Positions 35,770 through 45,215 of a stretch of 64,000 nt of DNA are shown here, piece by piece (within the stretch, counting starts at the first letter, position 1; every line of letters begins with the position of its first letter). The stretch is from NCBI GenBank assembly GCA_902776565.1, contig CACYQN010000012.1:124001-188000 (forward strand), in the 5' to 3' direction. The position numbers were made by a program, and so were the translations under genes. This DNA is from an uncultured Bacteroidia bacterium. Lineage in GTDB: Bacteria > Bacteroidota > Bacteroidia > Bacteroidales > ML635J-15. The notes beneath the pieces are model-generated. The model made no database searches and was not told the DNA's origin. It saw only the letters and a program-made list of their open reading frames with translations.

Positions 35770-37917
35770 CTAATCGTACTCGTACAAGATTTCGGCATCG
35801 TCGTCGAGATGACCAATTACGCGGAATTCGGTACGGCGGTTCTTCTGTCGGCCTTCGGGATTGTCGGAACCATCGGGATTGGAGTTCGGTGCTATCGGCT
35901 TAGATTCACCATAACCTTTTGCCACAAGCCTTTCCTTCTTTATTCCCTTTTGTATCAAGTAATTTACAACCGACTGTGCCCTATTCTGCGACAATATCAT
36001 ATTGCTTTGGTCTGTGCCGACACTGTCGGTGTGCGAACTTATTTCGACAATGATTTTCGGATAAGCATTGAGAATCTTAAATATTGTCGTATCAATAACA
36101 ACCTTTGATTCTTCGCGCAGATTGTATTTTGCAAAGTCGTAGTAAATGTTTTCGACAACGAAAGCACGCGTCGGCAACGAATTTATTATTATCGGGTCGA
36201 GATGCAAGGTATCGGAATGCGTCAAGCCCTTTGTTGTAAATTCAAGACGTTTTTCCTTGTTGTTAAAATCCTTGACGCTGATATAATAGTCAACATCGCG
36301 TTCAAGGTTGAAGAAATACAGTTCCTTGCCAGTTGTCGTAGATTTCAGGAAATAATTTTTGCCATCGTTATCGGTCATATACAAATCAACTCGATAGTCC
36401 TGTAATATTTCCGCCTTGTCTGATTCTTCTATTTTGCTGATATCAACTGTATGTGTGCGCTCATATTCTTCTTCGATGCTACGGTAGAAAATGGAATCGG
36501 TAATTCCTATCACCTTTCCGTCAACTGCGACAACAATATGGTCGCGGTAAATGAATTCGTAGATGTCGTCGCAGCAATTCTTGTTGCGCAGCGAATACCC
36601 ACCGTCGCGGTTAGACGAGAGGAAACCTTTTCGGCGGCTTTCGTCAATTGTATAGTAAAGGTCGTCGTAGCTTGAGTTGATAGGCTGTCCAAGGTTCTGT
36701 ATATCGTTGAAACTCTTGCCCTCGCCCGTTGTCTTGTAGATGTCGAATCCGCCAAAACCAGCCATTCCGTCGGAACTATAGTAAAGGGTGCGTGTTGTGA
36801 CATCGTAGAATGGTGTTATCTCATCGCCAATGGTATTAACCTGCTTACCGCAGTTTTTGGCTTCCTTCCAAGTCTTGTCCTTCCAGTTGTACAGCGAAAA
36901 CCACAAGTCGAGTCCGCCTCGTCCGCCCTCACGGTCGGTTACGAAGTAAAGCACATCGGTATTCTGTCTCGAAACGCCAAGCGAGGGCATTGTCGTTGTG
37001 AAACCAGAAGCATTTATCACATCGGGTAGCCGTTCGGGAATTTGCCATACGCCATCTTCAAGTTTCGACATGTATATTTCACAGATTTTCTTCCCATAGT
37101 CGTCATTCTGGCATCTTGTGAAGAAAAACCTCCTTTTGTCAACCGAAAATGCACCATTGCTCACATCATACTCGTTGGCATTGAATACCGTATCGAACTC
37201 ACCGACAAAACTCCATTCCATCTCGGGCTCTTCCTTGGCAATGTAGAACTTACGTGTGGGCAAAGTGTCATCGGCTACATTGTAATATGTAATCTCATTT
37301 TCACGCAACGAACCGAATATCAACGTATTGTTCTCGTATGGTAGCGGTGCTGTGTTAATATGCTTGCCATTCACAGAAGTATCGAGATGATGCATCAGGA
37401 TGTTGTTGTTGATGCGTTCATTTGCAATGCTGTCAATTTTTTCGGCGAGCGACTTTGCAAGTTTCACATAGTCGCGAAGGCTTTTGTCGGAACGAGCCAC
37501 CGAAGCAAACCTTTCATACTCATTCTTAGCCTCATCGTATTTTCCCATCGAATGCAGGCATTTGGCAGAATAGAACAGCTCAATCAGGTTTGTCTTAGTG
37601 TCGTTTCTGTATGTCTTGTTGAAATACTTCTGTGCCTCGGGATAATTTTTTTCCTTCCAGTACAAATATGCAAGCGCCTTCTCAACTTTTGCATTCCCAG
37701 GATACTTATCGTCATATTTACGATAGTTGTCGGTAGCGGTGAAAATATCGCCATCGAAAATCGCATTTTTTGCATTTTTCAACAGTTTTCCTTTCGACAC
37801 AGGCTTTTCTTTGTCGGTATTCTGAGCGGAAATGCTATTTGCCGTAAAAAATGCAAGTATCAATATCAGCCCAGCAAACAAAAAGAAATGTAATATTTTA
37901 GACCTGCTTGCTTCCAT
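35770..37917 (-). CDS. PorE-like OmpA-family protein (TPR, PD40, OmpA)
   Basis: A 715-residue periplasmic/outer-membrane protein. ATG at 37917 follows the PorP stop by two bases; six more codons upstream are open but overlap it. Order: signal (ILHFFLFAGLILILAFFTANSISAQ), TPR region about 40-160 (YPGNAKVEKALAYLYWKEKNYPEAQKYFNKTYR), PD40 beta-propeller about 190-445 (GRGGLDLWFSLYNWKDKTW, YYSSDGMAGFGGFDIYKT, FLSSNRDGG), a regulatory-like beta domain, and C-terminal OmpA about 590-705 (VEISSHTDSVGTDQSNMILSQNRAQSVVNYLIQKGI) that binds peptidoglycan. This is the PorE architecture of type IX secretion. Pairing with PorP supports that role. Confidence 0.9.
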   Translation of the reverse strand: MEASRSKILHFFLFAGLILILAFFTANSISAQNTDKEKPVSKGKLLKNAKNAIFDGDIFTATDNYRKYDDKYPGNAKVEKALAYLYWKEKNYPEAQKYFNKTYRNDTKTNLIELFYSAKCLHSMGKYDEAKNEYERFASVARSDKSLRDYVKLAKSLAEKIDSIANERINNNILMHHLDTSVNGKHINTAPLPYENNTLIFGSLRENEITYYNVADDTLPTRKFYIAKEEPEMEWSFVGEFDTVFNANEYDVSNGAFSVDKRRFFFTRCQNDDYGKKICEIYMSKLEDGVWQIPERLPDVINASGFTTTMPSLGVSRQNTDVLYFVTDREGGRGGLDLWFSLYNWKDKTWKEAKNCGKQVNTIGDEITPFYDVTTRTLYYSSDGMAGFGGFDIYKTTGEGKSFNDIQNLGQPINSSYDDLYYTIDESRRKGFLSSNRDGGYSLRNKNCCDDIYEFIYRDHIVVAVDGKVIGITDSIFYRSIEEEYERTHTVDISKIEESDKAEILQDYRVDLYMTDNDGKNYFLKSTTTGKELYFFNLERDVDYYISVKDFNNKEKRLEFTTKGLTHSDTLHLDPIIINSLPTRAFVVENIYYDFAKYNLREESKVVIDTTIFKILNAYPKIIVEISSHTDSVGTDQSNMILSQNRAQSVVNYLIQKGIKKERLVAKGYGESKPIAPNSNPDGSDNPEGRQKNRRTEFRVIGHLDDDAEILYEYD

Positions 37918-37919
37918 CT

Positions 37920-38927
37920 TTAGAATCTGTCGCAAGGTAGCGTTATGTAGTTTTTCCTTGCGAATTTCAATTTGTATATGAGTGAAATTTCAAATGCTCC
38001 GCGTGAGTTTGTCGCCTGCATCAGTTTCGACAGGTTTATGTCGTAGCTTGCACCGACGGTAATTCCATAGAATGTAAGTCCCGCCGTGAGCATTGCGGCA
38101 TCGAAGTTTGAGAACGAGGTACGTCCGCTTGCGCCAAAGAAAACTGATGTTATAATTTTGGTTGGGATTTCTCGCTCGGCAAGTGCACCGAAAAGCATTT
38201 CCTCGGTCTTTTTGTTGAATGTAGTAAGTATATGCGGAATTACCGACCACGACTTGGCACATAAGATTCTGACACCACCGCTCAACAACATTCGTGGCGT
38301 AAGCTTGCTGTTGGTATTGCAGTATGTCTCTTTAGGCGAATTGAGGTGAAGCACCGACAGGCTTACCAAAGGCTCCACTTTCTGGAACTTTCCACGATAC
38401 GAAACACCAGCATGCATATCGAAATAGCCGAGGGACATATCCATATCGGTGACATTGTTCGGCAAATTATCATCAAAAAGCCCAGTGTCGGGGTTGTACT
38501 GACTCGGCAAGGTTATTCCGTCGAGGGTAAAGTACTTGTTTACATATCCGCCCTGCAATCCCACTGAAATCTGATTTTTCTTGTTGATATTGAGCAAATA
38601 CGACAGCGAAAGCATAAACTTGTTGGCAGTGAGTTTTGTTCCGCCCGACTTGTCGTGCAAGAACATGAAGCCAACGCCAAGTCCCGACTTTCCACGGAAT
38701 CGTATTGGAGCATCAACCGACACAGAAACAGTCTGGTATGGCACACCAACGGCACTCCATTGTGTACGATAGTTATTCGACAATCTGAGGTCCTCATCGA
38801 AAAATCCAGTGGCCGCAGGATTAAAAACCAAAGGAGTAGCGTAATACTGTGTAAAATGTATATCCTGCCCGAAACTTGCAATTCCGCAGACAAACATCAC
38901 AAATATACAACACAAAGTGTATTTCAT
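37920..38927 (-). CDS. Type IX secretion PorP/SprF family outer-membrane protein
   Basis: A 335-residue barrel protein. ATG at 38927 (MKYTLCCIFVMFVCGIASFGQ) gives a clean signal peptide; MWRMKY three codons earlier is an alternative. The mature start QDIHFTQYYATPLVFNPAATGFFDEDLRLSNNYRTQW is the PorP/SprF family hallmark. Later strands (GKSGLGVGFMFLHDKSGGTKL, SVGLQGGYVNKYFTLDGITLP, TVGASYDINLSKLMQATNSRGAFEISLIYKLKF) complete the barrel. Together with the PorE-like protein downstream it likely anchors secretion or surface proteins to the cell envelope. This is a paralogue pair rather than the main por operon; no porK-N genes are present. Confidence 0.92.
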   Translation of the reverse strand: MKYTLCCIFVMFVCGIASFGQDIHFTQYYATPLVFNPAATGFFDEDLRLSNNYRTQWSAVGVPYQTVSVSVDAPIRFRGKSGLGVGFMFLHDKSGGTKLTANKFMLSLSYLLNINKKNQISVGLQGGYVNKYFTLDGITLPSQYNPDTGLFDDNLPNNVTDMDMSLGYFDMHAGVSYRGKFQKVEPLVSLSVLHLNSPKETYCNTNSKLTPRMLLSGGVRILCAKSWSVIPHILTTFNKKTEEMLFGALAEREIPTKIITSVFFGASGRTSFSNFDAAMLTAGLTFYGITVGASYDINLSKLMQATNSRGAFEISLIYKLKFARKNYITLPCDRF

Positions 38928-39031
38928 ACGCCACATAAATTTTTGCAAATATAATACTTCTTTTTTGTCGTGCAAATTATTTCTTAAAAATTTTACCTGC
39001 AAAACACAAAAGAGTTATTCATAACAATAAA

Positions 39032-39061
39032 CAAAAAAGGCTACCACTTGGCAGCCTTTTG
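39032..39061 (-). terminator. Terminator after pckA
   Basis: On the minus strand, AAAAGGCTgCC (39060-39050) pairs with GGtAGCCTTTT (39045-39035), one mismatch, around a four-base loop, and is followed by T residues. It lies 26 bases after the pckA stop and fits a rho-independent terminator. The rest of the gap to 38928 is AT-rich without other features. Confidence 0.75.
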
Positions 39062-39086
39062 CAATTATAAATTATACCTTTAATTA

Positions 39087-40700
39087 TTATAGCTTTGGAC
39101 CTGCATCAACCAACTTCTTGCCGGCAGGGTTGCTTGTGAACTTAACAAAGTTCTTGATGAAGCGTTCTGCAAGGTCGCGTGCCTTAACGTCCCACTCGTT
39201 GGCGGTTGCGTAGGTGTCGCGCGGGTCGAGAATCTTCGGGTCAACGCCTGGCAATGCAGTCGGAACTTCGAAATCGAAGTACGGAATCTTCTTTGTCGGA
39301 GCGGTCAAGATTGAGCCGTCGAGGATTGCATCGATGATACCACGGGTATCCTTAATCGAGATACGCTTGCCAGTACCGTTCCATCCTGTGTTAACCAAAT
39401 AAGCCTTTGCATTGCTCTTTTCCATACGCTTTACCAGTTCTTCAGCATACTTTGTCGGGTGCAATTCGAGGAATGCCTGACCGAAGCATGCGCTGAAAGT
39501 TGGAGTAGGTTCGGTAATGCCACGCTCTGTTCCTGCCAACTTAGCTGTGAAACCGCTAAGGAAGTAGTACTTGCACTGTTCGGGTGTTAGTATTGATACA
39601 GGAGGAAGAACACCGAATGCATCAGCAGAAAGGAAAATAACGTTTTCTGCGGCAGGAGCTGCACTTATCGGACGAACAATCTTCTCGATATGGTCAATCG
39701 GGTAGCTTACGCGGGTATTTTCGGTAACGCTCTTGTCGGCGAAATTAATCTTACCCTTTTCGTCAACGGTAACGTTCTCGAGAAGTGCATTGCGACGGAT
39801 TGCGTTGTAGATATCGGGTTCGCTGTCCTTGTCGAGGTTGATGACCTTTGCGTAGCAGCCGCCTTCGAAGTTGAAAACGCCGTCGTCGTCCCAGCCGTGT
39901 TCGTCGTCACCGATGAGCAGACGCTTCGGGTCGGTAGAAAGGGTGGTCTTGCCTGTTCCGCTAAGTCCAAAGAAGATAGCGGTGTGCTTGCCCTGCATGT
40001 CGGTGTTTGCCGAGCAGTGCATAGCAGCAATACCTTGCAATGGAAGATAGTAGTTCATCATCGAGAACATACCCTTCTTCATTTCGCCACCGTACCAAGT
40101 ATTGAGGATAACCTGCTCGCGGCTCGTGATGTTGAATACAACTGCGGTTTCGCTGTTGAGACCGAGTTCCTTGTAGTTTTCAACCTTTGCCTTCGAAGCG
40201 GTGTAAACGGTGAAGTTCGGTTCAAAGTCCTTCAACTCTTCTTCTGTAGGCTTGATGAACATATTGCGTACGAAGTGAGCCTGCCAAGCAACTTCCATGA
40301 TGAAACGCACGTTCATGCGGGTATCCTTGTTGGCACCGCAGAAAGCATCAACTACGAACAGTTCCTTGTCGCAAAGCTGCTTCTTTGCAAGGTCTTTCAC
40401 TACATTCCAAGTTTCCTGCGAGCAAACGTGGTTATCGTTCTTGTATTCGTCGGTAGTCCACCATACGGTATCCTTTGAGTTTTCGTCCATAACGATGAAC
40501 TTATCCTTAGGCGAACGACCAGTATAGATACCTGTCATTACGTTTACAGCGTCGAGTTCGGTAAGCTGGCCTTTATCGAAACCTTCGAGCGACGGGTCCA
40601 TCTCAAATTTGAACAATTCCTCGTATGAGGGATTATAATGAAGCTTTTTTACACCTGTTATGCCTATTTTGGCAAGGTCTTTCAATATTTTTTCGTTCAT
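39087..40700 (-). CDS. pckA: Phosphoenolpyruvate carboxykinase (ATP)
   Basis: A 537-residue enzyme converting oxaloacetate and ATP to PEP and CO2. In anaerobic Bacteroidota it usually runs in reverse, fixing CO2 on the way to succinate. Motifs: [47 protein letters not shown] with metal-binding Lys and His, the phosphate loop [40 protein letters not shown], and [15 protein letters not shown]. The start is 35 bases after the preceding lipoprotein stop, so both read-through and its own promoter are possible. A terminator follows. Confidence 0.97.
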   Translation of the reverse strand: MNEKILKDLAKIGITGVKKLHYNPSYEELFKFEMDPSLEGFDKGQLTELDAVNVMTGIYTGRSPKDKFIVMDENSKDTVWWTTDEYKNDNHVCSQETWNVVKDLAKKQLCDKELFVVDAFCGANKDTRMNVRFIMEVAWQAHFVRNMFIKPTEEELKDFEPNFTVYTASKAKVENYKELGLNSETAVVFNITSREQVILNTWYGGEMKKGMFSMMNYYLPLQGIAAMHCSANTDMQGKHTAIFFGLSGTGKTTLSTDPKRLLIGDDEHGWDDDGVFNFEGGCYAKVINLDKDSEPDIYNAIRRNALLENVTVDEKGKINFADKSVTENTRVSYPIDHIEKIVRPISAAPAAENVIFLSADAFGVLPPVSILTPEQCKYYFLSGFTAKLAGTERGITEPTPTFSACFGQAFLELHPTKYAEELVKRMEKSNAKAYLVNTGWNGTGKRISIKDTRGIIDAILDGSILTAPTKKIPYFDFEVPTALPGVDPKILDPRDTYATANEWDVKARDLAERFIKNFVKFTSNPAGKKLVDAGPKL

Positions 40701-40735
40701 GTGAAAATTTTTATGTTGTTTTACATTATGATTTA

Positions 40736-41614
40736 CTATTCAACGACGGTTTCGTCAGTATATTTCAAATCGAAAACACCGTCAGAAATTGACTGCACTT
40801 CGTTGTTATTGTTGCGATAGTTGAAAAAGAAAGTTCCTTTGATTATCTTGTTCTGAGTATTGTTTTCGGTAATGGTTATTGCACCTGCAGTGGCTGGAAA
40901 ACTATAGAATCCAGACTGGAAGAAACCGGAAACGTCCTGTCCGAAATAGTGAACGCCAGCGGAAACATTCTGTGGCATTTGCAAGGTCACGCTCTGCCAA
41001 GCCTGCGAGCGGTCGCATTCGCCTTTCACAATCATTGCAGTATCGTTCTTGACACCCGAAACATTTACGGCTTCCCACAATATGTTGTTGTGTGTAAATT
41101 TGAACACATTGTTATATTGTTCATCTTCAAAATTATAGAACGTATAAGGCACATTTGTAAATCTTCCTTCAGTCACCGACTTTGATGCCCCGTCGGAACG
41201 GCAAGCTTTGAAACTGAACTCACCGCCAAGTGTTTTGGTCTCCTCGTTAAACGACGTAAGCCTCAACACGCCGCCGCCGTCGCCAATCAATGTCGAGAAC
41301 CGTTCTGTCCCAGATGCCATATTCGGAATAAACTCGGCAAAATGTCCGTTTGTAGGAGAAAACGTATATTCACCTAGTTCTTTTGTGTTAAGAGTTATTA
41401 TCATTGTCTGACCATTGGCCGACGTACCATTAATCTTTATCTTGTGTTCGCTAACAATAGCCGTCGGGTCTGCACCACGCCAGTTGGAACCGTTTACAAG
41501 TCCGTACATTGCCACAAGGTTAGCTTTTCCTGAGTTTGTTCCACCGCACGAATACAGCAAGGAGAGCGATGCAATCAACAGCATTGTAATAAATATGGAT
41601 AAATAGCGATTCAT
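40736..41614 (-). CDS. Lipoprotein of unknown function
   Basis: A 292-residue protein. The start is the internal ATG giving [23 protein letters not shown], a lipoprotein signal with Cys at about 23 (lipobox LLYSC); ten more codons upstream are open from a TTG but would delay the signal. The mature part is beta-rich, in what look like two similar domains ([27 protein letters not shown] and [24 protein letters not shown]), each about 120 residues. I do not recognise a family. TATCTTTG on the minus strand (41642-41649) is a probable -7 box. Confidence 0.75.
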   Translation of the reverse strand: MNRYLSIFITMLLIASLSLLYSCGGTNSGKANLVAMYGLVNGSNWRGADPTAIVSEHKIKINGTSANGQTMIITLNTKELGEYTFSPTNGHFAEFIPNMASGTERFSTLIGDGGGVLRLTSFNEETKTLGGEFSFKACRSDGASKSVTEGRFTNVPYTFYNFEDEQYNNVFKFTHNNILWEAVNVSGVKNDTAMIVKGECDRSQAWQSVTLQMPQNVSAGVHYFGQDVSGFFQSGFYSFPATAGAITITENNTQNKIIKGTFFFNYRNNNNEVQSISDGVFDLKYTDETVVE

Positions 41615-41727
41615 ATATAATATGTCTTTTTTGTAAGACTGCAAAGATAATCATTTTTAGTTAATGCATTGAATTTTTGGAAAAAACTAACAATAAAATT
41701 TATTGGAAAATATTTTCGGAAATAATT

Positions 41728-41757
41728 TTTGTGTTATCCAAAAAACATATATCTTTG
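41728..41757 (+). promoter_or_regulatory. Promoter of tRNA-Ser
   Basis: TTTG at 41728-41731, an 18-base spacer and TATCTTTG at 41750-41757 match the Bacteroidota promoter closely. The predicted start near 41764 is about 36 bases before the mature tRNA. Confidence 0.7.
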
Positions 41758-41799
41758 CACCCGCATTTCCGCTTTTAGGAGATGTTCAGATTTTAGCAC

Positions 41800-41889
<90 letters not shown>

Positions 41890-41890
41890 A

Positions 41891-41922
41891 AAAAATAGCG
41901 AAGCTTTTGCTTCGCTATTTTT
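41891..41922 (+). terminator. Terminator after tRNA-Ser
   Basis: AAAAATAGCGAAGC (41891-41904) and GCTTCGCTATTTTT (41909-41922) form perfect 14-base arms around TTTT, with the T-tract built into the arm. It starts two bases after the mature tRNA end. Confidence 0.9.
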
Positions 41923-42055
41923 GTTTTCTGCAAATCCTTGAATGCTCGCATTCAAAAGGAATTGCAGAAAACAAAAATGAAAACGCAGCGACACAAGTTT
42001 CCTTTTTTTTGCAAGGATGCCCGCGGCAGCGTCGGTAATCTACAATCCAACAAAA

Positions 42056-42082
42056 AAAAGGCTGCAATCGCAACCTTTTTTC
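42056..42082 (-). terminator. Probable terminator of the minus-strand lipoprotein gene, displaced
   Basis: AAAAGGCTGC (42056-42065) pairs with GCAACCTTTT (42070-42079) with one mismatch, and eight Ts follow on the minus strand. It would end transcription of the lipoprotein gene at 42271, from which it is now separated by the element at 42105-42260. It could also back up the tRNA terminator. The stretch 41923-42050 holds nothing else I can identify. Confidence 0.5.
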
Positions 42083-42104
42083 CATTTTATGTATTCGTCA
42101 ACCA

Positions 42105-42260
42105 CGGCTCTTTCATTTAACCGCCCCCTGAGCCTGTCGAAGGGTAAGGTTGGTAGCATTATATCATTTCGTTACCTTGACTTCGACAAGCTCAGCCAGA
42201 TTAATTCAGATGCTAATTATTTGTATCACAAATAACAATATGGTCCAAATGAAAGAGCCG
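42105..42260 (+). mobile_element. MITE-like element with perfect 14-base ends and 13-base target duplication
   Basis: Ends CGGCTCTTTCATTT (42105-42118) and AAATGAAAGAGCCG (42247-42260) are exact inverted repeats. The flanks TATTCGTCAACCA (42092-42104) and TATTCGTCAACTA (42261-42273) match at 12 of 13 positions and look like a target duplication, although no transposase is present. Inside are CCCCCTGAGCCTGTCGAAGGG and CTTCGACAAGCTCAG, blocks found dispersed in many Bacteroidota. A diverged inverted copy lies at 10150-10310. The right flank includes the stop codon of the lipoprotein gene at 42271. Confidence 0.75.
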
Positions 42261-42270
42261 TATTCGTCAA

Positions 42271-43542
42271 CTAATCGTCAAAGAAATAATCCGGATGTGT
42301 CCCTCTTACAACAAGCATTTCACAATAAATATCATACTGCATTCCACTGCCTACGCCAAACACCCTAGGTATCATTTTCTTGGCAATGTCCTCGATGCGA
42401 TAAACAGTGTCTTTTGTTATGAGACCATCCTCTACCAGCATAAGGCGCGGATTGGCTTGTCCGGCATCGGTCTTTGCTATACCTTCGGTGTCGAACACAA
42501 TCTTGTCGATGCAATCGAGACCATTGTCTTTTATGTACGAAGCTGCAAGCTCTTCATTTTCGGCAGAAACTACAATGTATATCGGCGCCAAATTGACAAT
42601 CTCCTTTCTAGCAATCAACGAATCAATTACCATTCTATCGGCGTCTGACACTTCATTCTTGCAATAAAACGTAACTATCTTATACATATTATCATCAATC
42701 TCGTTCTTCGACTTTACCAAAGCTACAACAGGACTGTTTTCTTCAGCAAACTTGACTTTGTATTCTTCCCAGTCTTTATGTCTTTTCTCAAGGTCGGCAC
42801 GGCACGAATCAATGTACTGCTTATAATCGCGGTCGGTCTTTGTGAGCCTCAGATAGTTCAGCTTTATGATAGAATCGTTGACAATGTCATAGTTAATCGC
42901 AATTCTGTCATTAGAACACCATATACCACGTTCGTTGTAAATTTCACCTATATAATTGAAATCCTTATCCGCAAGAACACAAGTGTGAACATGCTCTCCA
43001 TAGTATTCAGAATCATAAGCTATGATATGATAATATACCTCATTAGTTTTGTCATATATAAAAGTACGACGCATATCATTTTTCTCTCTGAAGATAGTAT
43101 CAACATATAATTTCTCGTTGCTCGTAGCCAATTGAACTTCTGTTGGCATTATGGTATCAAAATACAACGTGTTTAAATCTATTGCTTTTACATGAAACAC
43201 ATTATCAGCAATTTCTTTTCTTTCCTCTCTCACCAACTCTACATCTTCCGCTTTATCCAATTCATACATCTTTTTGCCTGTTGCCAAGTCATAATATGAA
43301 TTGGTTTCTCCATAAGCTTCATAAGAAAAGACCAGAACATCCTTGCCGTCAATATCCAAAAGCGTTAGAGGACGCGTTCTGCTGGCATACCGAGTGCCCC
43401 TGTCTTCTGGATTTACTAGGATTTCCTGCGTTTTATACACTTCCCACTCATAAACTGCTGGTTCGGGCTTGGCATTGCGATTACACGAAACCAACGTTGT
43501 CATTAATGCGGCAACTCCTAATAACCAAAATGTTTTTCTCAT
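42271..43542 (-). CDS. Lipoprotein, first of two tandem paralogues (downstream copy)
   Basis: A 423-residue protein with lipoprotein signal MRKTFWLLGVAALMTTLVSC (Cys 20). The N-terminal half looks beta-rich (VYEWEVYKTQEILVNPED, LTLLDIDGKDVLVFSYEA, SYYDLATGKKMYELD), suggesting a propeller-like fold; a coiled stretch follows (CRADLEKRHKDWEEYKVKFAEENSPV); the C-terminal ~130 residues (VIDSLIARKEIVNLAPIYIVVSAENEELAASYIKDNG ... NPRLMLVEDGLITKDTVYRI) recall a thioredoxin-like domain without a CxxC pair. Function unknown. A strong Shine-Dalgarno AAAGGAGGT (43549-43557) sits 6 bases before the ATG, rare in this phylum. It closely resembles the protein at 43838. Confidence 0.8.
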   Translation of the reverse strand: MRKTFWLLGVAALMTTLVSCNRNAKPEPAVYEWEVYKTQEILVNPEDRGTRYASRTRPLTLLDIDGKDVLVFSYEAYGETNSYYDLATGKKMYELDKAEDVELVREERKEIADNVFHVKAIDLNTLYFDTIMPTEVQLATSNEKLYVDTIFREKNDMRRTFIYDKTNEVYYHIIAYDSEYYGEHVHTCVLADKDFNYIGEIYNERGIWCSNDRIAINYDIVNDSIIKLNYLRLTKTDRDYKQYIDSCRADLEKRHKDWEEYKVKFAEENSPVVALVKSKNEIDDNMYKIVTFYCKNEVSDADRMVIDSLIARKEIVNLAPIYIVVSAENEELAASYIKDNGLDCIDKIVFDTEGIAKTDAGQANPRLMLVEDGLITKDTVYRIEDIAKKMIPRVFGVGSGMQYDIYCEMLVVRGTHPDYFFDD

Positions 43543-43598
43543 AATTAAACCTCCTTTAAATATTTTATTGTCAAACGAATTAAACTCATATTATCTTT

Positions 43599-43814
43599 AA
43601 TGATTATCCGCAATCAGCACAAAACAATGATTTCAAAGGAGATTTCGGATAGTTTGATTCACACAGCTCCCCATTCCGTATCGCTGGTTCATCATAACTT
43701 CCGAAATGACGGTGAGGAGTCATTCCACAAAGCAGAACGAACAGGCACAGGTACGAGCCTTGTGAGTTCGCTTATGCGGAATCTCCACATTGGTGAAAAT
43801 TGCGGATAATCATT
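43599..43814 (+). mobile_element. MITE-like element with perfect 16-base ends and 8-base target duplication
   Basis: A 216-bp element with exact inverted ends AATGATTATCCGCAAT (43599-43614) and ATTGCGGATAATCATT (43799-43814). Both flanks are TTATCTTT (43591-43598 and 43815-43822), a perfect 8-base duplication. The interior shares blocks with the elements at 7748 and 50368: CCCCATTCCGTATCGC, GTCATTCCACAAAGCAGAAC and CTTGTGAGTTCGCTTATGC, but in a different order and with different ends. No coding capacity. It sits between the two paralogous lipoprotein genes and fills most of the 295-base gap. Confidence 0.8.
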
Positions 43815-43837
43815 TTATCTTTTTTCTCCTAAATCAA

Positions 43838-44992
43838 TTAATCGTCAATAAATGCGCCGCCAGTAACCGCGACAACAAGTTCACCATCATAAATATAATA
43901 TCGAGTAAATTTGCCTTCGCCAAATAATCTCGGAATCATCTCTGTGCCTATGTCTTGGGTACTATAAATAGTGTCTCTTGTTATAAGACCATCTTCCACA
44001 AGCATAAAGCGCGGATTGTCTTGTCCCGCATCTGTCTTTGCAAAGCCTTCGGTATCGAACACAATCTTTTCGATGCAATCGAGACCGTTTTTCTTGACAT
44101 ACGAGGTGGCAACTTCTTCATTTTCGGCAGAAATCACAAGATATATAGGTGCCAAGTTGACAATTTCCTTTTCGCCAATCAGCGAGTCGATAACCATCTT
44201 GTCGCCATCCGATATTTCATCCTTGCAGTACAAGGTAAGTACCTTATATACTCTGTCAGCCTCGGGCTTTACCAAACCAATGAGCGGACTGTTTTCTGGG
44301 GAATTCTTCTCCTTATATTCTTCCCAATCCTTATGCTTTTTCTCAAGGTCGGCACGGCACGATTCAATGTACTCCTTGTAGTCGCGGTCGGTCTTAGTAA
44401 GTTTCAAAAAGTTAACCGTCACAACCGAATTGTTTTTTATACGGCTGATATCGACAAGTATCCTACCGTTCCAGAACCAAGGAAAAACCTTACTGTCGTA
44501 AATTGTTCCCAAATATTTGAAATCCTTATCGATAATAATAAGTTCGTTAACATTTTTACCATAATATTCGGTATCGTAAGCCTTCTCTGCCCAGTAAACA
44601 TTGTTAGTCTCGTCATAATCAAGCCTAACACCAAGCTGCTTGCTGTCACCTGCCAACAACGGAACATCAACATCAATCACAGTATCCAAAGACACGGGTT
44701 CCTTGGGTTCAACATTACTAACACCGCTCATCTTCTTGCCAGTTTCCAAATCGTAGTACGATATGCTTCCATTAGAATAAAACACAAGCGCATCCTTGCC
44801 GTCAATGTCAACAAGTCCTCCTGGAAGAGTTATTTCACTTTCCAAATCTCTATCTTCGGCGTTCAACACAATTTTCTGCGTCTTATACACTTCCAATTCA
44901 TAAACTGCAGGTTCTGGCTTTGCATTGCGATTGCACGAAACCAACGTTGCCATTAATGCGGCAACTCCTAATAACCAAAATGGTTTTCTCAT
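43838..44992 (-). CDS. Lipoprotein, second of two tandem paralogues (upstream copy)
   Basis: A 384-residue paralogue of the protein at 42271. The signal MRKPFWLLGVAALMATLVSC is nearly identical, as are KTDRDYKEYIESCRADLEKKHKDWEEYK and the thioredoxin-like C-terminal part (NLAPIYLVISAENEEVATSYVKKNGLDCIEKIVFDTEGFAKTDAGQDNPRFMLVEDGLI). Length differences lie mainly in the N-terminal half, which is the more diverged region. TAGGAGA (45001-45007) 8 bases before the ATG is again a good Shine-Dalgarno site. The pair clearly arose by tandem duplication. Function unknown. Confidence 0.8.
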   Translation of the reverse strand: MRKPFWLLGVAALMATLVSCNRNAKPEPAVYELEVYKTQKIVLNAEDRDLESEITLPGGLVDIDGKDALVFYSNGSISYYDLETGKKMSGVSNVEPKEPVSLDTVIDVDVPLLAGDSKQLGVRLDYDETNNVYWAEKAYDTEYYGKNVNELIIIDKDFKYLGTIYDSKVFPWFWNGRILVDISRIKNNSVVTVNFLKLTKTDRDYKEYIESCRADLEKKHKDWEEYKEKNSPENSPLIGLVKPEADRVYKVLTLYCKDEISDGDKMVIDSLIGEKEIVNLAPIYLVISAENEEVATSYVKKNGLDCIEKIVFDTEGFAKTDAGQDNPRFMLVEDGLITRDTIYSTQDIGTEMIPRLFGEGKFTRYYIYDGELVVAVTGGAFIDD

Positions 44993-45215
44993 AAAACTAA
45001 TCTCCTAAAATTTAATGTTATACGAATAAAAATCAAACTTGCCTGTCTTTCCTTTTCTCTCCAAAGCGCAGAACCTTCTCCAGAATGATTAAACATATTA
45101 TATCAACAACTCTATTCCATCATCATATCGGCTACAAAAATAAAAAATTATTCTTAATAAATATCCAAAGGTTAAAAAATAAAATTTAATATGTTTTGTA
45201 TACCACAATAACGCA

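Noticed and set aside
40736..41614. Lipoprotein considered as a carbohydrate-binding SusE-like protein
   Set aside because: No SusC/SusD genes nearby and no recognisable SusE-type domain; left as unknown.
43955..44956. 333-codon plus-strand open frame
   Set aside because: Antisense to the paralogous lipoprotein gene, which has signal, lipobox and Shine-Dalgarno site; a similar shadow occurs opposite the sister gene.
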